DNA of 41,328 nucleotides from Nitrospira sp. GTDB lineage: Bacteria > Nitrospirota > Nitrospiria > Nitrospirales > Nitrospiraceae. Below are positions 5,753 through 15,379 of this stretch, one piece after another. The stretch lies in contig VGXE01000014.1 in assembly GCA_016873455.1 (NCBI GenBank), positions 1 to 41,328 on the forward strand, written 5' to 3'. The stretch's first letter is position 1. Every line of letters begins with the position of its first letter. The notes beneath the pieces were generated by a model, which did no database searches, had not been told where the DNA came from, and worked only from the letters and a program-made list of their open reading frames with translations. The position numbers and the translations under genes were made by a program.

Positions 5753-8700
5753 TCATACGGTTGCGGTTTGTACCTGTTGATAGACGGCGCGTGCTTGTGT
5801 AGGCGCTCCCCATTTGAGCACGGCCAAGGCATCCTCGACATACTGTGGCGTCCGCATACCGTTGAGCACGCAGGTGACCCCCGGTGTGCCGGCAAGGATC
5901 CACAGCGATTTTCTCGAGAGCGATTCACCCTGGCGAGCTTCCGGCAAGAGTGGGTCAATCGCGCGGGCGACCGCAGCGGTGCGTGCGCGGCTCCGTTCGG
6001 TCGCTTCGCGCCGCAGGCCTCGCAGGAGGGTGAGCAGTTCCGGAGTGTAACGATCGCGCCAGGCTTCCCACCGTTCTGACAGCGTACCCGTTAGTTGGCG
6101 GGATAGTGTTTGAAAGACTTGGTTCACTCGTGGTGCGATCATCTGGTGTTCAAGATGTTCCCAGTGCTCCAGCCCCTGGAGCTTTGGGCGCAGGGCGCGC
6201 AATTCCTGTGACCAGTTAAAAAACTCGCCCGGTGCCAGGCCCTGCCCGTCGGATTGAACACCCGGCGCAATTGAGTCGCGGTATTCTTGCTCAAGTACGC
6301 CGACAGCGTCAAGTTGGCGGGCGATGTCGATGGGGGCGTCTTCCAACGGAAGATCCGCCAAGCGCAACATGCCGCTGTGCGGAGCAGGCATCGCGTTCAA
6401 CGGTCGATTCACCAATACGGCGACGCTGGCGTGTTGCGCATAGTCCAAGACGGTCTGCCGATCGGAGGCGCCGGTATTGGCGGTCATCGCGGCTCCTGAC
6501 TCAAACAAATTCATGGGCAGTTGCACGACGCGGAAGTGATGAGTCCCGGTGCCGGCCGAATGGGCCGCGGCTTGCGCTGCCTCAATCATGCGTGAAAGCG
6601 AGGTCGCCTCGGGAGAGTCGGCCTGGGCCGTGACAGTATTCGAGGAGACCCCATAATACTGTAACCGTCCGGCCGCCACTTGCGACTCAAAATAGGCAAA
6701 GGCCTGTTTGAGCCGGCGGTAGAACTGTGCACGCAGTTCTGGCAGGTCGCTCCCGCTTCGGTGCGCGGCTTCAGAGAGAAAATATTCCGGATTGTGCAAG
6801 AGGCACACATCCAGCGTGGCGAGGCCCAGGCGGTCCAGCGAGAGGGTCAATTGGTCCGCCAAGAATTCCGGGTGGATGCAATGCCAAATGCCGTCCCCAT
6901 ATTTGACCATCTCAGGATAGGGCGCGCCGGACTGTTCTCTGGCTTCCGCCTGCTTGAGATTGTGCCCCTGTACATAGCCGATCTTGGAGACCACTACGAC
7001 TTCTTCACGCCGGAGGTCGCCGGCCGCGACGAGTTCCGCCAATACGGACCCGACGAGGCGTTCGCTGTCACCGTCCACATAATTGGTCGAGGTATCGATG
7101 AGGTTACAGGAGGTCAGCAAGGCCTTCGTGAGCGCCTCGCGGTGCTCCGGCTCTTGTGCGGTTACGCGATAGGTGCCGAATCCCAGCCGCGTCACGGTGA
7201 GTCCGGTCGTAGCGAGCGCCGTGAATCCTCCGGCGAGCGCGGCATCGCCGGCCTGTCCGATCGTACGTGCCGCATAGGCGGCCGTTCCTTGAACCGTTGC
7301 CCGCCCTGGGAGCTGCGCACCTCGCAGCATTTTGGGTTCATGGCTGCGACGATCCGAACCGGTACTCGGGGTGCGAAGGGCGTCCGCAACTGCGCGGGGA
7401 TCGGTGACCGGTTGTTGGCACGCAAAGTTTCGGCACACGTAGAGGGCAGGGCTGCCGCCCACCGGCTGCTTACCCGCCAAAAGCGGCAGCGAAGACGGAG
7501 CGTTCGGATGGCCGGTTGCCACGATTCGGTTCGGCAAATAGTGCTCCGCCACGGCATGGCGAAGCGCGCGGAGCGCGGCGGCCTCGCCGACGAACGCCAA
7601 TTCAACCGGTCCTTCCGTCAGAAAATCAGTGAGAGCCAAACTCTTGGCGAAGGCCCGCGGGTAGCGGGCGATCTGGCGTCCATAAGCCCGCACGGCGCCG
7701 ACGGCTGCGTCACGCCAGTCCTGCCGGTCGAGGTGAAACGAGAGCCGGGCCAGCGCCGATGCGGCCACGGCATTGGCGCTGGGAACAGCACCATCGGTGC
7801 CTTCACGGGCTCGAAGAATCAATGACTCGTGACGTTCGGCGGTGGTGAAGAAGCCGCCCTGCTCGCGATCGAGGAAATCCGTCATCAGAAAGCCGGCGAG
7901 TTGTTCTGCCGCCCGGAGATACCGTTCATCCGAGCCTGCCTCATACACATCCAGCAGTCCTTCCGCCAGGTACGCATAGTCTTCGAGATACGCGTGGAGA
8001 TGGGCGCGGCCGGCTCGCGACGTGCGCAGCAACCGGCCATCCGGTCGGGTGTGGACCGCAAGCAAGAAATCCGCCGTCCGCTGAGCCTGCTCCAGGTAGC
8101 GTTCCTCACCGAAGACTCTCGCCGCTTCCGCCATGGCCGAGAGCATCATCCCATTCCAGGACGTGATCACCTTGTCGTCCAGGCCGGGCGCGACACGTGC
8201 TTGTCTGGCTCGATAGAGGATCGGCTTCGCGCGTGCGGCCGACTCCAGCAATTCATCGGTTGTCAGATCGAGCCGTCGGGCCACGTCCTCGATGGGCTGC
8301 AAGCGATTGGGGATATTGGTGTGCTCCCAGTTGCCTGCCTCGGTAATGTCATACAGCGCGCAGAACCGCCGGCTTTCCTCGTCGTTTTGTAGCGCGGCCC
8401 GTACGTCAGTGGGTGTCCAGACAAAGAATTTGCCTTCCACCCCCTCTGAATCCGCGTCCGTGGCGGAGTACAACCCGCCTTCCGGCCCCGTCATCTCCCG
8501 GATCACATAGTCGAGCACGTCACAGGCGACGTGCCGGTAGAGCGGCTTCTTCGTGACCTGGTACGCTTCGACATAGACGCGGGCCAGCATCGCATTGTCA
8601 TAGAGCATCTTTTCAAAGTGCGGCACGAGCCAGCGCGCATCGGTGGAGTAGCGGGCAAAGCCTCCGCCGATATGATCATAGATGCCGCCGGCCGCCATCA

Positions 8701-9430
8701 TGTCGAGTGTCTTCGTGACCATCGTGAGTGTCTGGGCATCGCCGGATCGCCGGTAGCACCGAAGCAACAGCGACAACCCTGCCGCCGGTGGAAACTTGGG
8801 TGCCGTGCCGAATCCGCCGTGTGTCTTGTCGAAATCGTCCTTGAATTGGGCCACGGCTTCATCAAGGGCCGTGTCGCTTACGGATATCGGGGAGGCGAGA
8901 CGGCCTGCCCCCTTCAGCCGTGCCGTCAGATCCTGCGCTTGGGCCTGGATGCCTACCCGGTTGTTCTTCCAGACGTCGGCAATTTTTTTCAGCAACGAGC
9001 CGAACCCCGGCCGACCCCACCGGTCTTCGGGAGGGAAATAGGTGCCGGCGAAAAAGGGCTCTTGATCTGGAGTCAAGAAGACGGTCATCGGCCAGCCGCC
9101 TTGGCCGTGATTCATGGCTACCGTCGCCTGCATGTAGATTTCATCCAGGTCCGGCCGCTCTTCCCGATCAACCTTGATACAGACGAACTCGCGGTTCATG
9201 ATCTCGGCGATCGTCTTCTGTTCGAACGACTCGCGCTCCATGACATGGCACCAGTGGCAGGAGGAATAGCCGATCGAGAGCAGAATGGGACGGTTCGTGT
9301 CCTTGGCGGCGCGGAGCGCGTCCGGTCCCCATGGATACCAGTCGACGGGGTTGTAGGCGTGCTGCAGCAGGTATGGGCTGGTTTCGTGAATGAGGCGATT
9401 GGGAGAGTTGCTGTGCGCCGACGATGACAT
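5753..9430 (-). CDS. YyaL/DUF255 thioredoxin-fold protein fused to aldo-keto reductase
   Basis: A 1225-residue protein from the ATG at 9430 (a codon at 9448 is possible but lacks a ribosome site). Residues 1-685 are a complete YyaL (spermatogenesis-associated 20-like) protein: opening [20 protein letters not shown], thioredoxin-like CHWC at 58-61, then an alpha/alpha-barrel ([19 protein letters not shown]). Residues about 743-1225 are an aldo-keto reductase with the expected tetrad: Asp and Tyr in [13 protein letters not shown], Lys in VVSKIGY, His in LLHNPEYF. The reductase part is about 480 residues, longer than the usual 300-340, with an extra helical stretch near 1040-1170. The link (685-742) is alanine-rich with no stop. 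Substrates are unknown. YyaL proteins are usually about 650-750 residues and separate, so this is a genuine fusion or an assembly joining; the open frame favours fusion. Confidence 0.85.
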   Translation of the reverse strand: MSSSAHSNSPNRLIHETSPYLLQHAYNPVDWYPWGPDALRAAKDTNRPILLSIGYSSCHWCHVMERESFEQKTIAEIMNREFVCIKVDREERPDLDEIYMQATVAMNHGQGGWPMTVFLTPDQEPFFAGTYFPPEDRWGRPGFGSLLKKIADVWKNNRVGIQAQAQDLTARLKGAGRLASPISVSDTALDEAVAQFKDDFDKTHGGFGTAPKFPPAAGLSLLLRCYRRSGDAQTLTMVTKTLDMMAAGGIYDHIGGGFARYSTDARWLVPHFEKMLYDNAMLARVYVEAYQVTKKPLYRHVACDVLDYVIREMTGPEGGLYSATDADSEGVEGKFFVWTPTDVRAALQNDEESRRFCALYDITEAGNWEHTNIPNRLQPIEDVARRLDLTTDELLESAARAKPILYRARQARVAPGLDDKVITSWNGMMLSAMAEAARVFGEERYLEQAQRTADFLLAVHTRPDGRLLRTSRAGRAHLHAYLEDYAYLAEGLLDVYEAGSDERYLRAAEQLAGFLMTDFLDREQGGFFTTAERHESLILRAREGTDGAVPSANAVAASALARLSFHLDRQDWRDAAVGAVRAYGRQIARYPRAFAKSLALTDFLTEGPVELAFVGEAAALRALRHAVAEHYLPNRIVATGHPNAPSSLPLLAGKQPVGGSPALYVCRNFACQQPVTDPRAVADALRTPSTGSDRRSHEPKMLRGAQLPGRATVQGTAAYAARTIGQAGDAALAGGFTALATTGLTVTRLGFGTYRVTAQEPEHREALTKALLTSCNLIDTSTNYVDGDSERLVGSVLAELVAAGDLRREEVVVVSKIGYVQGHNLKQAEAREQSGAPYPEMVKYGDGIWHCIHPEFLADQLTLSLDRLGLATLDVCLLHNPEYFLSEAAHRSGSDLPELRAQFYRRLKQAFAYFESQVAAGRLQYYGVSSNTVTAQADSPEATSLSRMIEAAQAAAHSAGTGTHHFRVVQLPMNLFESGAAMTANTGASDRQTVLDYAQHASVAVLVNRPLNAMPAPHSGMLRLADLPLEDAPIDIARQLDAVGVLEQEYRDSIAPGVQSDGQGLAPGEFFNWSQELRALRPKLQGLEHWEHLEHQMIAPRVNQVFQTLSRQLTGTLSERWEAWRDRYTPELLTLLRGLRREATERSRARTAAVARAIDPLLPEARQGESLSRKSLWILAGTPGVTCVLNGMRTPQYVEDALAVLKWGAPTQARAVYQQVQTATV

Positions 9431-9512
9431 GGGTGGCCACCCTAGCATCGGGGCGTGAACAGCGTCAACGGAGGCTATCTGGTGAAACGTCCTTCAAAAG
9501 AGGAGAGCCTAT

Positions 9513-9593
9513 AGCGTATGGCGTATAGCACGAGAAAGAACAATCCGGTCAAGCCCTCTTTGGGTCTGTGCCACATGCCATAAGCCATACGCT
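9513..9593. repeat. Imperfect inverted repeat in intergenic region
   Basis: AGCGTATGG (9513-9521) recurs inverted as CCATACGCT (9585-9593), and neighbouring bases (GTATAGCAC against GTGCCACATGCC) continue a loose palindrome. It lies between divergent genes. It has no T tail and may be a dispersed genomic repeat; copies elsewhere cannot be checked. Confidence 0.4.
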
Positions 9594-9657
9594 CTTCGCT
9601 CGATGAGGTACGCGTCACGAACGACGCGTCTGTGGTAGGCTGGGCATAGGAGGCGCC

Positions 9658-11100
9658 ATGGCTGAAATCGGTCCCTATTCCAACTATCGCCTGACCGTCC
9701 GATTGGAGTTAGCGAACAACCCCGGTGTCTTTGCCCGTGTGGCGGCGCTGTTGGCGGAGGAACACGCCAATCTGGGGGCCGTCGATATCGTGTCCGCGAC
9801 GAAGAGCCGCATGGTCCGAGACGTGACGTTCGACGCGCAGAATGAAGCGCACGGTGAAAGGGTGATCGAGCGATTGGCGGCATTGCCCGACGTTACGGTG
9901 ATCTCGGCGTCCGATCGTATTTTCCTGCTGCATCTCGGCGGCAAGATTCGTGTAGAGGGGAAGATTCCGATCAGCACCAGGAACGTCCTTTCGATGGTCT
10001 ACACACCCGGCGTCGGCCGCGTGGCCCGCGCGATTGCCAAGGAGCCGTCCAAAGCGTATGCCTTCACGAGCAAGGGCAACAGCGTGGCGATCGTCACGGA
10101 TGGGTCCGCAGTGTTGGGGCTCGGCAATCTCGGCCCCGAAGCGGCGCTGCCCGTCATGGAGGGCAAAGCGATGCTCTTCAAGGAGCTGGCTGGGATCGAT
10201 GCCTGGCCGCTGTGTCTCAAGACACAGGATCCGGATGAGATCGTGCGGATTGTGGAGGGGGTGGCGCCTGGCTTCGGCGGCATCAACTTGGAAGATATCG
10301 CTGCGCCTCGCTGTTTCGCGATCGAGCGCCGCCTAAAAGAGTCGCTCGACATTCCTGTCATGCATGACGATCAACATGGAACGGCAGTTGTGATTCTCGC
10401 TGCCCTCACCAATGCGCTGCGGGTGGTTGGAAAACGGCTGGAGGATGTACGCGTTGTCGTCAACGGACTGGGCGCGGCAGGGACGGCCTGCGCCAGGATG
10501 CTCCTGGCCGCCGGTCTCTCGCATCTTGTGGGGTGTGATAAGGAAGGCATCATCTTGTCCGGCGACACGGAGCAGTTACGCGCTTGTCGGACTGACTTGA
10601 CCGCCTGCCTCACCCGCGATCGGCCCCAAGGGACACTGCGTGAGGCGCTGCGCGGCGCCGATGTCTTGATTGGCTTGTCGGTCGGCAATATTTTGACCGC
10701 CGAGGATCTGGATGCGATGGCGCCGGATCGGATCGTCTTTGCCATGGCCAATCCTGATCCGGAGGTCCCGCGGGAGTTGGCCCTGTCACATTGCCGGATT
10801 TTGGCCACCGGACGGTCTGATTATCCTAATCAGATCAACAACGCCCTGGCGTTTCCCGGTCTTTTCCGTGGGGCACTCGACGTGCAGGCGCGTGAGATCA
10901 ACGAAGCCATGAAGCTGGCGGCGGCCCAGGCTATTGCCCACACCATTCCGATCGGCGCGGTGAGTGAAGACTACATCGTGCCCAGCCTGTTCGATAAATC
11001 AGTCGTGCCCAAGGTTGCGCTCGCGGTGGCGGCTGCCGCACGGGATACCGGCGTGGCGCGAAGACGAGTCCCCTTGAGCGACGGTGCGCCTTCAGAGTGA
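9658..11100 (+). CDS. NAD(P)-dependent malic enzyme with N-terminal ACT domain
   Basis: A 480-residue enzyme that oxidatively decarboxylates malate to pyruvate. Residues 1-90 are an ACT domain (LTVRLELANNPGVFARVAALLAEE), which usually binds a small regulatory ligand. The malic core follows: SMVYTPGVGRV with the catalytic Tyr, FTSKGNSVAIVTDGSAVLG, the catalytic Lys in EGKAMLFKEL, metal ligands in NLEDIAAP and HDDQHGTA, and a nucleotide fold NGLGAAGTA. GGAGG lies five bases before the ATG. It is the short bacterial type without a phosphotransacetylase tail. Cofactor preference cannot be read. It links the TCA genes here to pyruvate and alanine dehydrogenase. Confidence 0.93.
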   Translation: MAEIGPYSNYRLTVRLELANNPGVFARVAALLAEEHANLGAVDIVSATKSRMVRDVTFDAQNEAHGERVIERLAALPDVTVISASDRIFLLHLGGKIRVEGKIPISTRNVLSMVYTPGVGRVARAIAKEPSKAYAFTSKGNSVAIVTDGSAVLGLGNLGPEAALPVMEGKAMLFKELAGIDAWPLCLKTQDPDEIVRIVEGVAPGFGGINLEDIAAPRCFAIERRLKESLDIPVMHDDQHGTAVVILAALTNALRVVGKRLEDVRVVVNGLGAAGTACARMLLAAGLSHLVGCDKEGIILSGDTEQLRACRTDLTACLTRDRPQGTLREALRGADVLIGLSVGNILTAEDLDAMAPDRIVFAMANPDPEVPRELALSHCRILATGRSDYPNQINNALAFPGLFRGALDVQAREINEAMKLAAAQAIAHTIPIGAVSEDYIVPSLFDKSVVPKVALAVAAAARDTGVARRRVPLSDGAPSE

Positions 11101-11211
11101 TGCCAGCCGCTGCGGCAGGGATCTAGAGTCCGTCACGGCATCTTGTTGCAAGCCCTTCTGGCAGGAAATCGTACTATGTTAGAATGCCCTCCTTTCGAAA
11201 CAGGATGGGCC

Positions 11212-11844
11212 ATGCCGTTTTCGACCAGCAAGTTCATCAAATTCCGGCAGGGCATGCAGAAGCGCATTGGCGCGTTGCGTGCCCGCACGGAAGAGAGCTT
11301 GGACGTCGCGGTCGATACGATGATGGAAGAACGGGTCGATGGATTTTTCCGAGTCGAGCAGGGGCTGGAGGAGATTATTCGATCGCTGATCGAGATCGAA
11401 GAGGAACTGGAGGCAATTCGCGACCTGTCCGGCGCGATGCGTCTTGAATCTCGGCTGGAATTCGTCGAGGACCGCTGGGATGAGTTTGACAGCGAAATCC
11501 GCGAGCGGCCGCGCCGTCGCCGCAGAAAGATCAATCTCGCCGATATGTTGAAAGCCGCGAGCGGCGCAGGCGGCGCGCTGTCGGAGAACCCGAACGGCGT
11601 CAATACTGCGCTGGATGCCTACGCCATCATGGGCGTGGAGTTCGGCAGCTCTCTGGCCGACGTGACCGCCGCTTTTCGGATCAAGGCCAAACAGCTGCAC
11701 CCCGACGCCAATAACGGCGACCGGAGTTCCGAGCCGGAACTGCGCCGCATGTTGGAGGCCTATCAGTTTCTCAAGGAGTATTTGAGCTTGAGCAACACCG
11801 AGCCCATGCGGCCGCCGGATCGGCCCTACAGCCCGGCGGAGTAA
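11212..11844 (+). CDS. J-domain protein with helical N-terminus
   Basis: A 210-residue protein. The ATG at 11212 is preferred (AGGA eight bases upstream), although the frame runs back to 11143. Residues 1-100 are charged and helical with coiled-coil character (VEQGLEEIIRSLIEIEEELEAIRDL). A basic patch RPRRRRRK at about 102 precedes a short linker. Residues about 138-200 form a J domain with the essential HPD (KAKQLHPDANNGD) that stimulates DnaK ATPase. A C-terminal J domain is like DjlA in layout, but there is no membrane segment. The client-binding part would be the N-terminal helix. It lies 10 bases before the RNase D gene and is likely cotranscribed. Confidence 0.75.
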   Translation: MPFSTSKFIKFRQGMQKRIGALRARTEESLDVAVDTMMEERVDGFFRVEQGLEEIIRSLIEIEEELEAIRDLSGAMRLESRLEFVEDRWDEFDSEIRERPRRRRRKINLADMLKAASGAGGALSENPNGVNTALDAYAIMGVEFGSSLADVTAAFRIKAKQLHPDANNGDRSSEPELRRMLEAYQFLKEYLSLSNTEPMRPPDRPYSPAE

Positions 11845-11854
11845 CCCTGCTGTG

Positions 11855-13048
11855 ATGACGCCATTGCACTACATTACCAGCCGCCAGGCCCTGAATGAAT
11901 TCTGCGCAGAACTCAAAGATAGCCCGCGGCTGGCGCTCGACACCGAATTTGTCGGCGAAGACAGTTTTGTGCCGAAGCTGGAACTGATTCAGATCGCAAC
12001 GGAGTCGACGGCGGCCGTCATTGACTTTCCCGCCGTGTCGGACGGGGGAGCATTGGAGCCCCTCTGGGACATTGTGTGCAATCCGGCGGTGCAGAAAATC
12101 GTGCATGCCGGGCGCCAAGATCTCGACCTCTTCGCGGTCCATGCCGGGCAAATTCCCAAGCCGTTTTTCGATACGCAGGTTGCCGCCGCCATGGTCGGCT
12201 ACGGGCCGCAAGTGGCCTATGCCAGCTTGGTTCAACGGGTTCATGGGAAACGGTTGGACAAGGCGCATACATTCACGAATTGGAGCGCCCGTCCGCTCTC
12301 GGAGGACCAATTGTCGTACGCGCTGGAGGATGTGACCTTTCTTCTCGCGATCCATGACCATCTTCATGCGCGCCTCTCCGACTTTGGGCGGCTTGAGTGG
12401 ATCGGCGAAGAATTTGCCCGGTTGGAAGACGCCGTCGGCGAAACACGCGGGGAGCCGCAAGAGCGATATCAGCGGGTACGCGGGTGGGATCAACTCAGAC
12501 CGAAGTCGCTCGCCGTCCTTCGAGAACTGGCTGCTTGGCGTGAAGGAGAAGCCAAGCGCCGGAACATTCCTCGTGGCCGGGTGATGCGGGATGAAGTCTT
12601 GCTTCAATTGGCAAGGCATCCCCCGCGCAGCGTGCAAGAACTCCGTTCCGTCCGGGGCGTGCATGGCTCGGAGGCCGATCGTCACGGCGAGGCGCTTGTG
12701 GGCGTGATGCATCATGCCCTCGCACTCCCTCCATCGGCGTGGCCCTCGGCTCCGAAAGAACGGAAGCCCGAGCCGGAGTTCACCGGTCTTGTCGAATTGC
12801 TGCAGGCGGTGCTGAAAGCGCGCGCCTTTGACCAAGATATCGCTCCGACCTTATTGGCCACGACATCAGATCTGCAGGTGTTGGTTGATGCCAAGGCAGG
12901 CCGCGCATCCCTGGATCTTCCGCTATTGAAAGGCTGGCGACGGGCCCTGGTGGGCCAGCTGCTGCTGGACGTGCTTGATGGGAAACTCGTCGTGTCGGTC
13001 GATTCCAAGACCGGGGCTATTGCCTGCGTGCTCCCCTCAGCTTCCTGA
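11855..13048 (+). CDS. rnd: Ribonuclease D
   Basis: A 397-residue 3'-5' exoribonuclease for tRNA maturation. The N-terminal DEDDy nuclease shows LALDTEFVGED (Asp and Glu), HAGRQDLDLF (Asp) and YALEDVTFLL (Tyr and Asp). An HRDC domain follows from about residue 208 (LRPKSLAVLRELAAWREGEAKRRN), then a second helical repeat to the end, matching the E. coli layout. ATG at 11855 is chosen; GTG at 11852 directly before it is equally possible. It is spaced 10 bases from the J-domain gene. Confidence 0.93.
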   Translation: MTPLHYITSRQALNEFCAELKDSPRLALDTEFVGEDSFVPKLELIQIATESTAAVIDFPAVSDGGALEPLWDIVCNPAVQKIVHAGRQDLDLFAVHAGQIPKPFFDTQVAAAMVGYGPQVAYASLVQRVHGKRLDKAHTFTNWSARPLSEDQLSYALEDVTFLLAIHDHLHARLSDFGRLEWIGEEFARLEDAVGETRGEPQERYQRVRGWDQLRPKSLAVLRELAAWREGEAKRRNIPRGRVMRDEVLLQLARHPPRSVQELRSVRGVHGSEADRHGEALVGVMHHALALPPSAWPSAPKERKPEPEFTGLVELLQAVLKARAFDQDIAPTLLATTSDLQVLVDAKAGRASLDLPLLKGWRRALVGQLLLDVLDGKLVVSVDSKTGAIACVLPSAS

Positions 13049-13251
13049 TCCTTTACGGCCGTTTCACTCTCCTGGCTGTCCAAAAGAGGACGGACGGGAG
13101 GGACATTCTTTGTCGTCCTGCGAAGAAGTGCTTAATCAATTGAGAATGTGGGATTTTCCCCTTGGTGACTGATCGGGGGTTTGGTGATGATTGGTATGGT
13201 TCTCGCTTTTGCCAATCTGGACTCTCACGATGGGGAAGGTCTCGGTTCTCT

Positions 13252-14553
13252 ATGGCGTCGCTCAGGAAATCGCTGCTGGACTTATCGGTTCCTGGGGGAC
13301 TTATTGTGCTTGCCGCCGTCGGGTTGTTGCGCCCTCACGGATTGCCCCCGTGGGTGCAGGGACCGGTCCAGGCCTTTCCCTTCGTGGTGCTGGCGTTTGG
13401 ATTGTTTTTCGGCTGGTATCTCTCCAGCAGCCGGGTGATTCTTGCCTTGATCGTCTTGAGCGGAGCCGACCGAGGCCTGGCCCTCCTTCCACCGGCGGAT
13501 CAGGGTGTGGAATCGGCTCATCACATACTGTTTTCCGCTCTCGCCCTGTTGTTGCCATTGAATCTCATGGCGCTGTCCATCATGAAAGAAGAGGCCCTGT
13601 CATCCTGGCGCGGGGCCCTGTGGTTACCGTTGGTGTTGATCCAGCCGGTCCTGGTGTTGTGGCTGGCTCAGCCGGGTCAGGTGTCGATCGCCCACTCGCT
13701 GCAACAGCCCCTCGTGCCGGCCTTGAGCACCAGCTGGACGACGCTTCCCCAGCTGGTGCTTCTCGCATTCATGGGAGCCGTCCTCCTGATCGGTATTCGA
13801 TTCGCTGTGAACAGGAATCCAGTCGATAGCGCCCTGTTCTGGTCTGTGATCGCCTCGTTCATCGCCGTTCAAGGATTTCACCATGGCTGGATCCCAACCA
13901 ATTTCTTTTCGGCAGCAGGATTGACGCTCTTTGTGGCACTGCTGCTGGCCGCGCATCAAGAATCCTACCGGGACGAGCTGACGGGCATTCCAGGGAAGTT
14001 AGCGTATGATCAGACGGTTGCCGGTCTTGGGCGCCAATACGTCTTGGCCGTCGTCGGCATCGACCAGCTCAAACAGTATGGAAATCAACACGGTAAAGCG
14101 GTCAGCGAACAGATGCTGCAGCTGATCGCCCCGAAGATCCTGGCCTCGGCCGGTGGAGGAAAGGTCCATCGGCTGGCCGGCGAAGAATTCACGGTGTTGT
14201 ATCCGAGAAAATCAACGACGGCGACGCTGGTGAATCTGGAAGCGATGCGCAAAATTGTGGCAGACGCCGAACTCTATGTGCGGGGACGCGAGCGGGTGTG
14301 GGAGAGGGAAGCCACGGCCAGGACCAAGGCTTCGGATGTTGCCTTGCCGGCGACCGTGAGCATCGGCGTCGCAGAGCCGGGAGAAGCCCGGCCGTCTCTT
14401 GCCTTGGTCACGAAGGCCGCGTACCGGGCCTTGTATGAAGCAAAGGGGGAGGGAGGAAATCGTGTCAAACGTGGCACGGTCTCCGCTGAGATCTCCAAGG
14501 CCACGCCTGATCCTGCCGGACGGATCGTGACGTATAGCGAATTCGAGCCGTGA
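13252..14553 (+). CDS. Membrane protein with degenerate GGDEF domain
   Basis: A 433-residue protein if it starts at the ATG at 13252 (the frame is open from 13162). Residues 1-250 hold about six or seven hydrophobic segments. Residues about 262-420 are a GGDEF domain (SYRDELTGIPGKLAYD), the fold that makes cyclic di-GMP. The signature is AGEEF, not GG(D/E)EF, the usual metal-binding Asp stretch reads VGIDQLKQYG, and no RxxD inhibitory site precedes the signature. Activity is therefore uncertain: first-position Ala variants can be active, but it may also be a sensor. It is not clearly in an operon with its neighbours. Confidence 0.8.
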   Translation: MASLRKSLLDLSVPGGLIVLAAVGLLRPHGLPPWVQGPVQAFPFVVLAFGLFFGWYLSSSRVILALIVLSGADRGLALLPPADQGVESAHHILFSALALLLPLNLMALSIMKEEALSSWRGALWLPLVLIQPVLVLWLAQPGQVSIAHSLQQPLVPALSTSWTTLPQLVLLAFMGAVLLIGIRFAVNRNPVDSALFWSVIASFIAVQGFHHGWIPTNFFSAAGLTLFVALLLAAHQESYRDELTGIPGKLAYDQTVAGLGRQYVLAVVGIDQLKQYGNQHGKAVSEQMLQLIAPKILASAGGGKVHRLAGEEFTVLYPRKSTTATLVNLEAMRKIVADAELYVRGRERVWEREATARTKASDVALPATVSIGVAEPGEARPSLALVTKAAYRALYEAKGEGGNRVKRGTVSAEISKATPDPAGRIVTYSEFEP

Positions 14554-14562
14554 TGGTCCCTG

Positions 14563-14913
14563 TTACAGCAGTTTCTTGATCGATTCCGCCGGCCTGGCCA
14601 GCATAGCCCGGTCACCTTTTTCAACAAGCGGCCGTTGAATCAAATCTGGATGCGTGACCATCAATTCAATCAATTCATCATCGGATAGCGGTTTTTTCGC
14701 CAAGCCGAGTTCCTTGTAGATGTCTTCCTTCGTCCTCAACACGTCTTTCGGCGCTAACCCGGCCTTCTTCAAAAGGCTCTTGAGCTGCCCTGTTGTGAAG
14801 GGGCGTTCATAGTAATTGATCGCGGTAAACGGCTTGCCGCTCTCCTTCAAGAGTCTCACCGCCTCGCGGCAGGTGCTGCAGGTCGGTTTTTGATAGATGG
14901 TCATGTCGGCCAT
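14563..14913 (-). CDS. ArsC/Spx-family thioredoxin-fold reductase
   Basis: A 116-residue protein. Residues 4-20 read MTIYQKPTCSTCREA, the ArsC/Spx/YffB strand-loop with Cys at the start of the helix. The rest fits ArsC (LKKAGLAPKDVLRTKEDIYKELGL; IQRPLVEKGDRAMLARP, where the Arg in QRP is an active-site residue in arsenate reductases). ATG at 14913 follows an AAAGGA site and is preferred over an upstream codon at 14958. It could be glutaredoxin-dependent arsenate reductase or another ArsC-like oxidoreductase; no ars genes are nearby. Confidence 0.85.
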   Translation of the reverse strand: MADMTIYQKPTCSTCREAVRLLKESGKPFTAINYYERPFTTGQLKSLLKKAGLAPKDVLRTKEDIYKELGLAKKPLSDDELIELMVTHPDLIQRPLVEKGDRAMLARPAESIKKLL

Positions 14914-15010
14914 GATGGTTCCTTTCATGCAGTAGGCTGTCTTGACGGGATTTTCCACATCGTGATAGATCGAAGCCAGTGTGTGCTGTGAATTGCATGA
15001 GGCTTGAACG

Positions 15011-15379
15011 ATGCCATGGGCAGGAACCAGTTCATCAGGTGACTACGCCTGCGCCACCGCCTCCCAGTACACGCTGAAAGATCTGCGCACCAAACGCAAG
15101 GGCCAGCCGGTTTTCGTCCTTGGCCACTTGCTCCACCGTAAAGGGCACGAGGCTGCGTTCGAAGTGTTCAACGACCGGATCGCCCTCGTCAAGTTCGAGG
15201 ACGGCGGGGTCGCCGGCTACGATCCGATCGAGCTCCTGCTCCCCACTGAGATCGACGACAAGGGGGTGGCGTACTTTGAAATCCGTTCCTGCGCCGACTG
15301 CGAGATTTTGTTTCCCTTGACGCAGGAAGAAGCCACTGCCGAACAGGAGCCGGCACGTTGTCCGGAGTGCCGACGTTAG
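15011..15379 (+). CDS. Hypothetical protein with C-terminal cysteine pairs
   Basis: A 122-residue protein of no recognised family. Residues about 20-90 are a mixed alpha/beta region (KGQPVFVLGHLLHRKGHEAAFEVFNDRIALVKFEDG). The end carries CADC at about 94-97 and CPEC near 118-121, a likely zinc or Fe-S knuckle. GAGG sits eight bases before the ATG at 15011. Its stop codon overlaps the stop of the opposing gene by two bases. Real coding is supported by the cysteine spacing and ribosome site. Confidence 0.6.
   Translation: MPWAGTSSSGDYACATASQYTLKDLRTKRKGQPVFVLGHLLHRKGHEAAFEVFNDRIALVKFEDGGVAGYDPIELLLPTEIDDKGVAYFEIRSCADCEILFPLTQEEATAEQEPARCPECRR

Noticed and set aside
6680-7825. 381-residue plus-strand frame opposite the YyaL-AKR gene
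   Set aside because: No motif, no ribosome site, and it lies within the conserved coding of the other strand.
11771-12835. 354-residue minus-strand frame opposite rnd
   Set aside because: Rnd shows full conserved motifs; the opposite frame has none and looks like a codon-bias shadow.
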